Shown: positions 8,605 to 17,690, counted from the first letter of the stretch. The stretch is DNA of 64,000 bases from Pseudomonas sp. MWU13-2100 (GCF_023242365.1 NZ_JALLIX010000006.1:124001-188000); one strand, 5' to 3'. Translations and numbers: made by a program. Notes: a model not told the origin generated them from the letters alone.

Positions 8605-9579
8605 TTATCCCCAGCGCCGCCCAAACTGCTGCCGGTATTCAAGCGGGGTCAGGTCGGTCAGCTCCTTGAACATGCGCCGCAGGTTCGAATCACTGCTGAA
8701 ACCCAGGTCGACGCTGATGGTATTGACCGCAGTGGTAGTCAGCATCAGCCGCTCACTGACCTGATTGAGCTTGATACAACGCGCATAAGCCGCCACGGCA
8801 ACCCCCGTTTGCGCACTCACCCTGCGCGCCAACGTACGCGGGGACAACCCCAACTGCTCCGCCAGCCGCTGCACGGTGATCTGCTCCGCCGGCAATTGCT
8901 CGACACAGCGGTGCAACTGCCGCAGCAGCGAACTGGACTGCTCGATCAGACTCATGGCCGCAAAAGCCGGATGCGTCTGAACCGGACGCGCCAGCACCAT
9001 CAGTTTCGCCAGGTCGTGAAACAGGTCCTGGCCAACCGCCCGCTCGATCAGCGCCTGCGCAATCGGCAAATAACCATTGACCCCGGAAGCCGTCGCGGTC
9101 GACGGATTGATCACCCAGTGACGCTGGCTCTGCCAGTTCACCTTGGGATAACGCTGGGCCATGGCGCCCGCCAGCCACCAGGTCACCGTGGCCACCTGCC
9201 CTTCCAGCCTGCCACTCGCGGCGATCAGGCAGACACCCGTGCAGTAACTCCACAACTGCACCTGTTTAGCACACGCCGCCAAGGCCAACACCAAGGCCTT
9301 GTTATCGCTTACGGCCTTCTCGACCTGCCGCGACGACTCGGCCCAGAAACCCGCGATCAGCAGCGCATCGACGTCGGCCTCCGGCAAAGCCTTGGACACC
9401 TGCAACGACACCCCCTGGGCGCACACCACCGTGCCGACCTGCAAGGCGACAAACAGCGTTTCGAAGAGCGTTTGCCCCGCGCGGCGATTGGCGGCGTGCA
9501 ACAAGTCGGCAAAGGCCAGCAGCCCCGCCGGCAGGCAACCCGGGTAAAGCAGCAAACCGATTCGAAGAGGGCGGCTCAT
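8605..9579 (-). CDS. GlxA-type AraC-family regulator
   Basis: A 324-residue regulator with an N-terminal DJ-1/PfpI-like domain (RIGLLLYPGCLPAGLLAFADLLHAAN, VDALLIAGFWAESS, LWSYCTGVCLIAASGRLEGQVATVTWWLA) and a C-terminal AraC DNA-binding domain. The second helix-turn-helix reads ISVDLGFSSDSNLRRMFKELTDLTPLEYRQQF. The elbow Cys is in YCTGVCLIA. It converges with the asparaginase gene and diverges from the MBL hydrolase gene at 9669, 89 bases apart. Likely targets are the hydrolase or the amino-acid/amide cluster. The start at 9579 gives the normal N terminus just before the first beta strand; ATG at 9594 is an alternative. Confidence 0.85.
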   Translation of the reverse strand: MSRPLRIGLLLYPGCLPAGLLAFADLLHAANRRAGQTLFETLFVALQVGTVVCAQGVSLQVSKALPEADVDALLIAGFWAESSRQVEKAVSDNKALVLALAACAKQVQLWSYCTGVCLIAASGRLEGQVATVTWWLAGAMAQRYPKVNWQSQRHWVINPSTATASGVNGYLPIAQALIERAVGQDLFHDLAKLMVLARPVQTHPAFAAMSLIEQSSSLLRQLHRCVEQLPAEQITVQRLAEQLGLSPRTLARRVSAQTGVAVAAYARCIKLNQVSERLMLTTTAVNTISVDLGFSSDSNLRRMFKELTDLTPLEYRQQFGRRWG

Positions 9580-9668
9580 GGCAGAAACAGAATCCATTAT
9601 GTCCAATCCTGCCATTCTGCGTGACCGTCCGGTCGAACACAATGCAACCTCTTCCCCGAGGTATGAGC

Positions 9669-10454
9669 ATGCACATCCATCAGCTACGCAATGCGACGAT
9701 TATCCTGGAGTTCGGCCGCCATCGTATTTTGGTCGACCCGATGCTGGCGCGAAAACTTTCCTTGCCGTCCCTCCGGGTATTCAGCGCCAGGCAACGCAAC
9801 CCGTTGGTCGACTTGCCGGCGTCGGCAACGGCAGCGCTCGAGTCGGTGACCCATTGCCTGATCACCCACTGCCAGAAAGGTCACTTCGATCACCTGGATC
9901 GCGCCGCGAAGAAATGGCTACGCGAAACCGGCACGCCGGTGATCTGCACGCCCCACGACGCGGCCTATCTGACCAGCCACGACCTGAATGTGCAGCCATT
10001 GCCCAGCGACCATGAACAGCCCAGTCCCTTCCTCGATGGGCAGATCCGCACAGTGCGCTGCACCCACGGGCAAGGGCTGGTGGGCAAGCTGATGGAACAC
10101 GGGGTGGGTTATCTGATCGAAATGCCGGGCGAACCCAGTCTGTACCTGAGTGGCGATACCCTGCTCACCGCGACGGTCAAGGCGTTCATCGCCGAGCATC
10201 GGCCACAGCTGTCCGTCGTACCGGCGGGCGGCGCGCGTTTCGATCTGGGCGGGGACATCATCATGGGGGTTGAAGAGGTGATCGAATTCACCCAGCTGTC
10301 AGCAGGCCTGGTGATCGCCAATCACCTGGAAGCCCTCAGCCACTGCCCGGTGACACGCCGCGCGCTGGCCGACGCGGCGCAGTTGGCCGGCGTCGAAGCA
10401 CGCCTGTTGATTCCCCGGGACGGAGAAGTCCTGACCTTCCCCACCACCGGGTAA
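9669..10454 (+). CDS. MBL-fold metallo-hydrolase (UlaG-like)
   Basis: A 261-residue metallo-beta-lactamase-fold protein of the short UlaG/YtnP-like class. It begins with IHQLRNATIILEFGRHRILVDPML, typical of the group. The metal motif is written ITHCQKGHFDHLD, so the usual HxHxDH has extra residues between the first His and the HFDH part. Later ligand candidates are YLSGDTLL (Asp) and VIANHLEALSHCP (His). Substrate is unknown. GAGG at 9658-9661 with 7 bases to the ATG at 9669 fixes the start; ATGs at 9621, 9642 and 9663 are less well placed. It is divergent from the AraC-type gene, which may regulate it. Confidence 0.8.
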   Translation: MHIHQLRNATIILEFGRHRILVDPMLARKLSLPSLRVFSARQRNPLVDLPASATAALESVTHCLITHCQKGHFDHLDRAAKKWLRETGTPVICTPHDAAYLTSHDLNVQPLPSDHEQPSPFLDGQIRTVRCTHGQGLVGKLMEHGVGYLIEMPGEPSLYLSGDTLLTATVKAFIAEHRPQLSVVPAGGARFDLGGDIIMGVEEVIEFTQLSAGLVIANHLEALSHCPVTRRALADAAQLAGVEARLLIPRDGEVLTFPTTG

Positions 10455-10497
10455 CCGCGAACACCGCGCGGTGCGAGGGCCGCGCCAGCTATCGCGC

Positions 10498-11592
10498 TTA
10501 GGGCTTGTGCGCCCGCGACAGGAACTCGTGGGACTGCATTTCCAGCAAACGGCTCAAGGTGCGCTGGAACTCGAAGTTCAAACGCCCGCCGGTGTAGAGG
10601 TCCTTGAGTTCCACTTCCGCCGAAATGATCAGCTTGACGTTACGGTCGTAGAATTCGTCGACCATGTTGATGAATCGGCGGGCAATGTCGTCGGTGGTGA
10701 CGCTCATCTGCTCGACACCGCTGAGCAACACGGCATGGAAAATCTTGCCCAGTTCGATGTAGTCGTTCTGGCTGCGCGGACCGTCGCACAGTTCGCGGAA
10801 GTCGAACCAGGCTACGTCGTCACAGGTGCGGATCGCCCGAATCTCGCGATTCTCGATCATCAGTACGTCGTTCTCGATGGCCTGGGTGCACTCCGGCGTC
10901 AACGCGCGGAAGCTCTTGCGCAAGCTCTCGTGGGCCGCTTCGTCCAGCGGATAATGGAACAGTTCGGCCTGCTCCAGGTGCCGCAAGCGATAGTCGACGC
11001 CGCTGTCGACGTTGACGATCTCGGTGTTCTGCTTGATCAGGGCAATCGCCGGCAGGAACCGCGCACGTTGCAGGCCATCCTTGTACAAGCCGTCCGGCAC
11101 GATGTTCGAGGTGGCCACCAAGGTCACGCCGTTCTTGAACAGCTCTTCCATCAAGGTGCCGAGAATCATCGCATCGGTGATGTCGGAGACGAAGAACTCA
11201 TCGAAACAGATCACCCGGGTCTCAGCGGCAAAGCGCTTGGCGATCAGGGTCAGCGGGTTCTTCTCGCCGGTCAGGGTCTTCATTTCCTCATGCACCCGCT
11301 TCATGAAGCGGTGGAAGTGCGTGCGGGTCTTTTCCTTGAACGGCAGCGCTTCGAAGAAGGTGTCCACCAGGTAGGTCTTGCCGCGACCGACGCCGCCCCA
11401 GAAATACAGGCCCTTGACCGGCGCCTGGTCTTTCTTGCCGAACAGTTTGCCGAGCAGGCCCGGTTTGTTCTGCGAGGCCGCGATCAGGTCATCGTACAGG
11501 CGCTGCAAATGGCGCACTGCCGTTTCCTGGGCCGCGTCGTGAAAGAACTCGGGGCGTTTCAGATCAGCTTGATATCGTTCTAGGGGCGTCAT
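10498..11592 (-). CDS. zapE: Cell division protein ZapE (AFG1-like ATPase)
   Basis: A 364-residue P-loop ATPase of the AFG1/LACE1 family. It starts MTPLERYQADLKRPEFFHDAAQE. The Walker A motif is GGVGRGKTYLVDTF, Walker B is VICFDEFFVSDITDAMIL, and a conserved LVATSNIVPDGLY sensor segment follows. In E. coli ZapE associates with the Z ring and affects FtsZ dynamics during constriction. Length is normal. It lies 91 bases downstream of trpS on the same strand, but a terminator-like hairpin sits between them. Confidence 0.92.
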   Translation of the reverse strand: MTPLERYQADLKRPEFFHDAAQETAVRHLQRLYDDLIAASQNKPGLLGKLFGKKDQAPVKGLYFWGGVGRGKTYLVDTFFEALPFKEKTRTHFHRFMKRVHEEMKTLTGEKNPLTLIAKRFAAETRVICFDEFFVSDITDAMILGTLMEELFKNGVTLVATSNIVPDGLYKDGLQRARFLPAIALIKQNTEIVNVDSGVDYRLRHLEQAELFHYPLDEAAHESLRKSFRALTPECTQAIENDVLMIENREIRAIRTCDDVAWFDFRELCDGPRSQNDYIELGKIFHAVLLSGVEQMSVTTDDIARRFINMVDEFYDRNVKLIISAEVELKDLYTGGRLNFEFQRTLSRLLEMQSHEFLSRAHKP

Positions 11593-11613
11593 AATTTCGT
11601 TAGCAAGGTAACA

Positions 11614-11643
11614 AAAACGGGCCGTCACTTTAGCGACGGCCCG
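11614..11643 (-). terminator. Intrinsic terminator downstream of trpS
   Basis: CGGGCCGTC and GACGGCCCG pair around an 8-base loop; read on the minus strand the hairpin is followed by TTTTTG. It would terminate trpS transcription before zapE. Confidence 0.7.
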
Positions 11644-11683
11644 GGGGAATGGCAATCAACCCTTGGTCGGGGAAGGCCTCGAA

Positions 11684-13039
11684 TCAATCCTGCGCCGGGG
11701 TCAGCGCGACCCGCAACGCCGCGATGGCCGCATCACGCGACACTTCGTCGGCGAACTCGGCGCTGTCGGCCACGCACTCGCCTTCCAGCCAGATACTGAA
11801 ACTCCCGGCCTCGCTGCGAATATCCAGGGCCTGGCCGGCTTGCAATTGCTTGGTCACCGCGCCCGCCGCCTTGCCATCGGCAAAGTGCCGCGACAGCAGC
11901 AGTTGCTCGCCATCGGCGGCCAGCAGGCGGAAACGGAAACTGCCGTCGTCTTCCCGGAAGCTGACAAAACGCGCGGCCTTGGCGGCTTTCTTCTTGCTGC
12001 TCGCGGCCACCTGGGTCTGGTTGACGAACGAGCGCAGGCCCACCGCCTCGCGCAGCTCGCCGAGGAACGGGGTGGCCACGCTGCGGGCCTTCCTCGCCCC
12101 GGCCTGGAGGATATCTTCCAGGTCCGACGGGCGGGTCATCAGCTCCTGATAACGCTCGCGGGCCTCGCCCAGGTCATTGTCCAGCAGGGTGAACAAGCGA
12201 TTCTTGGCTTCGCCCCAACCGAGGCCCGCCAGCAGTTCGCCACGGAATTCGGCGGCCTGTGCCGGGGTGGCAAACGCCTGGTACAGAGTGAACAGGTGCG
12301 AGTTGTCCGGATCCTTGGCTTCGCCTGGCGCGCGGGAGTCGGTGACGATCCGCGAGATCGCGTCCTTCATGTCCTTGGCGCTGCTGAACAACGGGATGGT
12401 GTTGTCGTAGCTCTTGGACATTTTCCGCCCATCGAGGCCCGGCAGCGTGGCGACGCTTTCCTCGATCAACGCCTCGGGCATGACGAAGAATTCCTTGCCC
12501 TGGCCGAACAGGTGGTTGAAGCGCTGGCCGATATCCCGGGCCATTTCCACATGCTGGATCTGGTCGCGCCCAACCGGCACCTGATGGGCGTTGAACATCA
12601 GGATGTCCGCGGCCATCAGCACCGGGTAGCTGTACAGGCCCATGGTGATCCCGGCATCCGGGTCTTCGCCGCTCTCGACGTTCTTGTCCACCGAGGCCTT
12701 GTAGGCATGGGCGCGGTTGAGCAGACCCTTGGCCGCGACGCAGGTCAGCAGCCAGGTCAGCTCGGGGATTTCCGGGATATCCGACTGGCGATAGAAGGTC
12801 ACGCGGTCCACATCCAGGCCACCGGCCAGCCAGGTCGCGGCGATTTCCAGACGCGAGCGCTGGATGCGCAGCGGGTCATCGCACTTGATCAAGGCGTGAT
12901 AGTCGGCCAGGAAGTAGAACGAATCGGCATTGCTGTCACGGCTGGCGAGGATCGCCGGGCGGATCGCGCCGGCGTAGTTGCCCAGATGCGGCGTGCCCGT
13001 GGTGGTGATACCGGTGAGGATGCGCGTACGTGTGGTCAT
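11684..13039 (-). CDS. trpS: Tryptophanyl-tRNA synthetase with C-terminal extension
   Basis: A 451-residue class I aminoacyl-tRNA synthetase charging tRNA-Trp. The ATP-binding signature is [11 protein letters not shown] (HIGH variant HLGN) and the KMSKS loop is [12 protein letters not shown]. coli TrpS has about 334 residues. Here about 100 extra C-terminal residues follow the catalytic core, with a segment [20 protein letters not shown] and then [20 protein letters not shown] that looks like a YegP/DUF1508 repeat. Pseudomonas TrpS proteins are known to be long, so this is probably lineage-typical and not a recent fusion. It is 14 bases downstream of the alpha/beta hydrolase gene and likely shares its transcript. 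Confidence 0.95.
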   Translation of the reverse strand: MTTRTRILTGITTTGTPHLGNYAGAIRPAILASRDSNADSFYFLADYHALIKCDDPLRIQRSRLEIAATWLAGGLDVDRVTFYRQSDIPEIPELTWLLTCVAAKGLLNRAHAYKASVDKNVESGEDPDAGITMGLYSYPVLMAADILMFNAHQVPVGRDQIQHVEMARDIGQRFNHLFGQGKEFFVMPEALIEESVATLPGLDGRKMSKSYDNTIPLFSSAKDMKDAISRIVTDSRAPGEAKDPDNSHLFTLYQAFATPAQAAEFRGELLAGLGWGEAKNRLFTLLDNDLGEARERYQELMTRPSDLEDILQAGARKARSVATPFLGELREAVGLRSFVNQTQVAASSKKKAAKAARFVSFREDDGSFRFRLLAADGEQLLLSRHFADGKAAGAVTKQLQAGQALDIRSEAGSFSIWLEGECVADSAEFADEVSRDAAIAALRVALTPAQD

Positions 13040-13053
13040 GGATGATCGCTTGT

Positions 13054-13683
13054 TCAATTCGAAAGGCGCGGCAGGATCAGATCCTTGAGATCGGTCAGCT
13101 TGCCGTGAAAAAAGTGTCCGCATTCTGCCACTTTCAGCAGCTCATGGGGACGTTCCAGCGCGGCGGACCAATCATAGACAAGCTGCGGATCGATCACTTC
13201 GTCGGTTTCCGGCTGGATCAGGGTCAGCGGGCAGTTTTCCGGCAGGCGGTCAACCGCCTGCAAACGCATGACCGCCGCCGCCACCAGGAACAGGTGCCGC
13301 AAGTTCCGGCCCTGGGCTTCCAGGCGGCCGCCGAGGCTCGCCGCGACGAAACCGCCGAAGGAAAAACCGAACAGGGTCAGCGGCAAGTCCGGGTGCCGTT
13401 CGAGCAGCCATTGCGCGGCGGCCTGGGCGTCATCGACTTCGCCATGGCCCATGTCGTGGCTGCCGGCACTGGCGCCAACGCCGCGATAGTTGAAGCGCAA
13501 GGTGATCAGGCCGGCATCGCGGGCGGTGCGCTGCAGGGTCGAAACGACCTTGTTGAGCATGGTGCCGCCCTGCACCGGGTTGGGGTGGCAGATCAGCGCC
13601 AGGCCACGCGCTTCGGGCATGTCCAGGTACAAGGCTTCCAGTTGGCCGACAGGGCCATCGATCATTACAGGGGTTTCACGCAT
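13054..13683 (-). CDS. Alpha/beta hydrolase
   Basis: A 209-residue small cytosolic alpha/beta hydrolase. [44 protein letters not shown] and the nucleophile elbow [10 protein letters not shown] (Ser) are visible, with Asp in PETDEVIDP and His in [10 protein letters not shown] completing the triad. It resembles YqeF/CocE-like proteins of gammaproteobacteria whose substrate is unknown. The gene ends 14 bases before trpS, suggesting an operon. The start at 13683 is used; ATG at 13665 ([10 protein letters not shown]) is an equally possible start. Confidence 0.82.
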   Translation of the reverse strand: MRETPVMIDGPVGQLEALYLDMPEARGLALICHPNPVQGGTMLNKVVSTLQRTARDAGLITLRFNYRGVGASAGSHDMGHGEVDDAQAAAQWLLERHPDLPLTLFGFSFGGFVAASLGGRLEAQGRNLRHLFLVAAAVMRLQAVDRLPENCPLTLIQPETDEVIDPQLVYDWSAALERPHELLKVAECGHFFHGKLTDLKDLILPRLSN

Positions 13684-13832
13684 CAGCAAGGAAAGAACTC
13701 CGTGACCTCTCAAGGGGTCGACTCGTCTAGCTTAAAGTCTGTGCCTGACATGACCGCGACCTTAAGATCGCGGTATACAGCGCAGGCCCGAGCCGTTAAC
13801 GTAAAGCAAAGCCGTTTATAGAGGAAGGACTC

Positions 13833-14267
13833 GTGGAACACTCGCTCTTAGTTTGGTTGTTGCCGACTCTTGCCCTGGTTGCCGGTGTCGCCATTGGTTT
13901 CCTGGTCGCCCGTCTGGTACCGAGTGCCGCCCCGAGCAGCACGCAGCGCCAGTTGGACGATATCCAGGAACGTTTCGACCGTTATCAGAACGAAGTGGTC
14001 ACCCACTTCAACAGCACCGCGAACCTGGTGAAAAAGCTCACCCAGAGCTATCAGGAAGTGCAAGACCATCTCGCCGAGGGCGCCAACCGCCTGGCTCTCG
14101 ACGAACAGACCCGCCAACGCCTGCTCGCCGCCCTGCACGCCGACGCGGTACAGAGCCCACGGGAACGCCTGACGCCACCGCGCAGCCAGGAGCCGCCGCG
14201 CGACTACGCGCCCAAGGCACCGAATGCCCCCGGCATGCTGGATGAGCACTACGGCCTGAAAAAGTAA
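13833..14267 (+). CDS. zapG: ZapG/YhcB family inner-membrane protein (DUF1043)
   Basis: A 144-residue protein with one N-terminal membrane helix (LLVWLLPTLALVAGVAIGFLVARL) followed by a coiled-coil segment (LDDIQERFDRYQNEVVTHFNSTANLVKKLTQSYQ) and a Pro-rich tail. This matches YhcB, which works in cell-envelope growth and division in E. coli. The start is GTG at 13833, supported by the strong site GAGGAAGGA at 13821-13829. It converges on the OmpA-like lipoprotein gene and shares a terminator with it. Confidence 0.88.
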   Translation: MEHSLLVWLLPTLALVAGVAIGFLVARLVPSAAPSSTQRQLDDIQERFDRYQNEVVTHFNSTANLVKKLTQSYQEVQDHLAEGANRLALDEQTRQRLLAALHADAVQSPRERLTPPRSQEPPRDYAPKAPNAPGMLDEHYGLKK

Positions 14268-14286
14268 GCCGGTTTCCAACGTCATT

Positions 14287-14325
14287 AAAAAGCCCGCCCG
14301 ATCAGTGATCGGGCGGGCTTTTTTA
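14287..14325. terminator. Bidirectional intrinsic terminator
   Basis: AGCCCGCCCGATCA and its complement TGATCGGGCGGGCT form a long stem with A-tract on the left and T-tract on the right, so it can terminate both zapG (plus) and the lipoprotein gene (minus). Confidence 0.9.
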
Positions 14326-14347
14326 CGCCTGGGGTTCAGTCAGGCGA

Positions 14348-15163
14348 TCAAGGGTACTGCTGCACCGGCTGACCATACTGCTGGCCCTGCTGGTATTGCG
14401 GTTGACCTTGCTGCTGGTATTGCGGCTGGCCTTGTGGCGGATAGGGCTGTTGACCTTGGGGTTGGCCGTACTGCTGGCCGGGAATCGCCTTCAGGTTGAC
14501 TTCGACCCGACGGTTCTGCGCCCGACCGTTGACATCGGCGTTGCTGGCCACCGGGTTGTCCGGGCCGGCACCGCGAGCCGAAAGGTTGGCACCGCTGACG
14601 CCCTGGGAGGTCAGGTAGTTGGCAACGCTCTGGGCACGACGCTGGGACAGATCCATGTTCAACTGGCGGCTGCCGGTGCTGTCGGTATAGCCGACGATTT
14701 CGATCTGGTTCTGGTTGAACTCCTTCAAGGAGTTGGCCAGGTTGTTCAGCGGTTGATAGAAGCTGCTGGCGATCGCATCGGAGTTGGTGGCGAAGGTAAT
14801 GTTGCCGGGCATGATCAACTTGATCTGATCACCCTGGCGCTGCACCTGGACCCCGGTATTGGCCATGCTCTCGCGCAGTTTCTTTTCCTGCTGGTCGGCG
14901 TAGTAGCCGTAACCGGCACCGGCCAGACCGGCCAGGGCGCCACCGACCATCGCCCCTTGGCCATGGTTCTTGTGGTTGATCAACGCACCGGCCGCGGCAC
15001 CGGCCAGCACACCGATACCGCCGTACTTGGCGGTGTTGCTCATGCCCCCCGAGCTCGGTGGCTGTTGTGCCTGTCCCTGGCTGTCATACGGGTTTTGCGA
15101 CGCACAGCCGGACACGAGGGCGACGGCGGTAGCGACGATAATCAAGCGACGCGAGGTGAACAT
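14348..15163 (-). CDS. OmpA-family lipoprotein (YiaD-like)
   Basis: A 271-residue outer-membrane lipoprotein. A signal peptide ends in the lipobox LVSGC (Cys about residue 20). A glycine-zipper segment (GGIGVLAGAAAGALINHKN, then GGALAGLAGAGYGYYAD) follows, then an OmpA C-terminal peptidoglycan-binding domain with FATNSDAI, IEIVGYTDSTGSRQLNMDLSQRRAQSVANYL and GRAQNRRVEV. The tail of about 45 residues is made of Gln/Pro/Tyr repeats (QYQQQGQPQYQQGQQYGQP), which is low-complexity. The fold and order match YiaD of E. coli, but the Q-rich tail is an addition. Confidence 0.87.
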   Translation of the reverse strand: MFTSRRLIIVATAVALVSGCASQNPYDSQGQAQQPPSSGGMSNTAKYGGIGVLAGAAAGALINHKNHGQGAMVGGALAGLAGAGYGYYADQQEKKLRESMANTGVQVQRQGDQIKLIMPGNITFATNSDAIASSFYQPLNNLANSLKEFNQNQIEIVGYTDSTGSRQLNMDLSQRRAQSVANYLTSQGVSGANLSARGAGPDNPVASNADVNGRAQNRRVEVNLKAIPGQQYGQPQGQQPYPPQGQPQYQQQGQPQYQQGQQYGQPVQQYP

Positions 15164-15260
15164 GAATCAAGCTCCTACTCATTTAAGGTGCAACAGTCGT
15201 TGACAATAGACTCCTGCTTGCCTTGGAACATGACGAATGGCAAAAATTCCATGAAACTTC

Positions 15261-15905
15261 TCAGGCGCGAATAAACGGATTTTCGCGCATTTCCTCGCCC
15301 AGGCGGGTTTCGGGACCATGCCCGGTGACCACGATCGCCTGTTCGTCCAGGGTGTACAGGCGCTGCTTGATCGAACGCACCAGGGTGGCATGGTCGCCGC
15401 CCCACAAATCGGTGCGGCCCACCCCGCGACGGAACAGCGTGTCACCGGCGATCAACAGCTTGGCCTCGGCAAACCAGAAGCTCATGGACCCCGGTGTATG
15501 CCCCGGTGTATGCAGTGCCACCCCACAGCCGCAGGCCAGTTCTTCATCGTCGGCCAGCCATTGGTCCGGCGCCGGCACCGGCACGTAAGGCACGCCGAAC
15601 AGGTTGCATTGCATTTCCAGGTTGTCCCAGAGGAACTGGTCTTCCTTGTGCAGATGCAAGGTCGCGCCGGTTTTTTCCTTGAGTTGGCCGGAGGCCAGGA
15701 AATGATCCAGGTGCGCGTGGGTGTGGATGATGCTGACCAGTTTCAGCCCGTGGGCTTCCAGCCGGGCGAGGATCAGTTCCGGGTTGCCGCCCGGGTCGAC
15801 GACGATGGCCTTCTTCGTGACCGGGTCGCCGATCAGGGTGCAGTTGCATTGCAACGGGCCGACGGGGAAGGTTTCTCGTATTAGCGCGGGCTTTGCGGCT
15901 TCCAT
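15261..15905 (-). CDS. MBL-fold hydrolase, glyoxalase II-like (YcbL type)
   Basis: A 214-residue metallo-beta-lactamase-fold hydrolase. The metal motif is THAHLDHFLAS, followed by LHTPGHTPGSMSFW, LIAGDTLFRRGVGRTDLWGGD and VVTGHGPETRLGEEMRENPF, which supply the remaining His/Asp ligands. It matches the short YcbL/GloB2 type, which lacks the C-terminal lactoylglutathione-binding domain of classic glyoxalase II. The ATG is at 15903-15905, inside the left direct repeat of the neighbouring island, so the native upstream region has been replaced or displaced by island DNA. AGGAA on the minus strand still gives it a ribosome site. Confidence 0.87.
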   Translation of the reverse strand: MEAAKPALIRETFPVGPLQCNCTLIGDPVTKKAIVVDPGGNPELILARLEAHGLKLVSIIHTHAHLDHFLASGQLKEKTGATLHLHKEDQFLWDNLEMQCNLFGVPYVPVPAPDQWLADDEELACGCGVALHTPGHTPGSMSFWFAEAKLLIAGDTLFRRGVGRTDLWGGDHATLVRSIKQRLYTLDEQAIVVTGHGPETRLGEEMRENPFIRA

Positions 15906-15930
15906 GGGTGTTCCTGTAAAGTTAATGGCA
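15901..15930. repeat. Left flanking imperfect direct repeat (attL-like)
   Basis: Begins TCCATGGGTGTTCCTGTAAA and aligns with 20179-20209 at 23 of 27 columns, with three mismatches and one gap, in the same orientation. It overlaps the start codon of the MBL hydrolase. Similarity stops abruptly on both sides, as expected for an attachment-site pair that has since diverged. Confidence 0.55.
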
Positions 15931-16021
15931 CATTTTTGGCACAGTACGAAAAGCGATGACGACGTTTAGGAAGAAAGGCCCCCCGATCGTGTCCCAGGAA
16001 GTGGTGTAACTGAACTAATCG

Positions 16022-16639
16022 AAGGCCCCCTCCACGGTGCGCCGCGAACTCGCCTTGATCTCTCACGTATTCACCATCGCCCGAAAAGAGTGGCGCATGG
16101 AGTTTCTGACCAATCCGGTCGAACTCATCCGCCAACCAAACGTTGACGACGCACGCGAGCGACGGATTCTAAGCGCTGATGTTTGGACGCAAAAAGGCGG
16201 GAATCTGTTGTACAAGCATGTGGACGAGCTCGAAATGATTTGCCGCTACGCTCGCTCAACCGAGTTACCCAAAATCATAACCTTCGCTGTAGAAACAGGG
16301 ATGCGCCGCAGTGAAATAACTGGCTTGCAAAGCACTAACGTCAATCTAGACAAACGAGTTGCTCTGCTGCCGATGACCAAGAACGGCTCTTCCCGCGGCG
16401 CTCCTCTCTCCAGCAAGGCAGTGGACATATTGAGCAATCTTACTGAGCGAGAGGATGGTCGCTGTTTTCGGAGCAGGCCTGACTCAATCACCAAAGCATT
16501 TGCGAATGCTATCGCCGATGCACGAAACGCCTACACGGAAGGTCTATACATTCACCTCAAACACAAGAAACTCTCACAGGACAAGATCGACAAACGTATC
16601 AAGGCCGATCGGCTCTTGGTGGATGAACGAGCCCCATGA
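16022..16639 (+). pseudogene. Truncated tyrosine recombinase (integrase) remnant
   Basis: From base 16022 the frame reads as the core-binding part of a phage-type integrase: RRELALISHVFTIARKEWRMEFLTNPVELIRQPNV. Then comes the catalytic-domain start with the first active-site Arg in ETGMRRSEITGLQSTNVNL and the TKNGSSRGAPLSSKAVDIL block. A stop codon at 16016 cuts off the N-terminal DNA-binding domain. After about residue 165 the sequence no longer matches the family, and the HxxR and Tyr motifs are missing. The longest open stretch starts at a GTG at 16037. It is best read as a non-functional relic that marks how the island arrived. Confidence 0.75.
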
Positions 16640-16763
16640 AAGACCTGTTTCGTTGGCAGCCTCAACAAACCCTATTAATCGATTAGCGGTGCGTGGCATT
16701 CATTTTTCCCCTACAAGGTTATCCACCGCAGAGGAAGCCAAGTCTTGTCAACATCTTGATGCT

Positions 16764-17690
16764 TCATAGCTTCAGGCCAATGTGCGCTACGATCAGTCGA
16801 GGCCCCACGGGGTTCAGCCGGAAATGAAGTCGGCCTGCGTGAGGTGTGAACCGAGCATGTTGGTCGAAGCACCGCGTCTCACCATCAAGGTCGGTAAAAT
16901 CGCATAGGCGTCGACGTTGCTGATGTTCGCCAGTCACGCGGCTTCGCCACTGTGGCTCTGGTGATGTAGTCGGGTCCCACTCCACCATTGCCTCCTGCAA
17001 TTCGTCAAGCCTGCCACAGATAGCGCTCCACCAAGGGTGGGTCGGCTCAATTGCTCTGAGCTGATCAAGCGCACGTCCGAGAAAGTCTAGATTTGCGAGC
17101 CGGTCGGCCCGATCGACCTCGAAGTTATCGAAGTCTTCAAAAGGGGGCTTTCCTGCGGTGTCCAGCCAAGGCCGGTGCGCATCAACGTCATCAGGAGTAC
17201 ATGCGTTGCGCACCTCAATACTTGTTGTTACAAGCTCCAACTGCCCCTCAGGCATTTCCACGACCTCAGTGCGCTCAACACTGAGGAGGCGCTGTCGCCA
17301 GCGCGGATCGCTAAAGCTCAGCACTAAACCGTCGAATAAGTCGGCAAGCCCCAAAGCCTCGGTGACTTGCTCGCCACACCGGAATTCAAGGTCACCATCG
17401 GCGTCGCGCGCCATCGCCAACCCATGTCGTAGTGGTGCCCGATTCACCGCACTTAGTAGCGAGCGTGCTTCCTCTCTGGTACGTGCGTCGCGCAGAAAGT
17501 CGCCAAACCCATAATTTCCCCCAAACCGCCAACTCGGGATCGGATTTGGGGTTTGTAGAGCAAAATCTTGGCGCCAACGACGCACCGATTGGACTGATCT
17601 GGCAAGCAGAACGAGCTGCTCAATCACCAACTCACGTGGAGAGTCATCAGTAGGTGTGGAGAGCTCATTTAAAAACCCGAGTAACGGCAT
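16764..17690 (-). CDS. Unknown protein, third gene of the DUF262/ATPase operon
   Basis: A 308-residue protein I do not recognise. It is acidic, soluble, rich in Trp/Arg, with no signal peptide or membrane segment. Its start ATG overlaps the stop of the ATPase gene by one base (TAATG), so its translation is almost certainly coupled to that of the ATPase. The last 46 residues (DFTDLDGETRCFDQHARFTPHAGRL and onward to AHIGLKL) form a distinct segment: conserved-looking Asp, His, Arg and a terminal I-G-x-x-L. This pattern faintly recalls the end of small RelE/HigB-like toxins, but that is weak inference. The position in the operon suggests it is the effector or a specificity partner of the ATPase. 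Confidence 0.75.
   Translation of the reverse strand: MPLLGFLNELSTPTDDSPRELVIEQLVLLARSVQSVRRWRQDFALQTPNPIPSWRFGGNYGFGDFLRDARTREEARSLLSAVNRAPLRHGLAMARDADGDLEFRCGEQVTEALGLADLFDGLVLSFSDPRWRQRLLSVERTEVVEMPEGQLELVTTSIEVRNACTPDDVDAHRPWLDTAGKPPFEDFDNFEVDRADRLANLDFLGRALDQLRAIEPTHPWWSAICGRLDELQEAMVEWDPTTSPEPQWRSRVTGEHQQRRRLCDFTDLDGETRCFDQHARFTPHAGRLHFRLNPVGPRLIVAHIGLKL

Noticed and set aside
15881..16135. Possible minus-strand gene across the left island edge
   Set aside because: It crosses the direct repeat and the integrase remnant and has no ribosome site or similarity.
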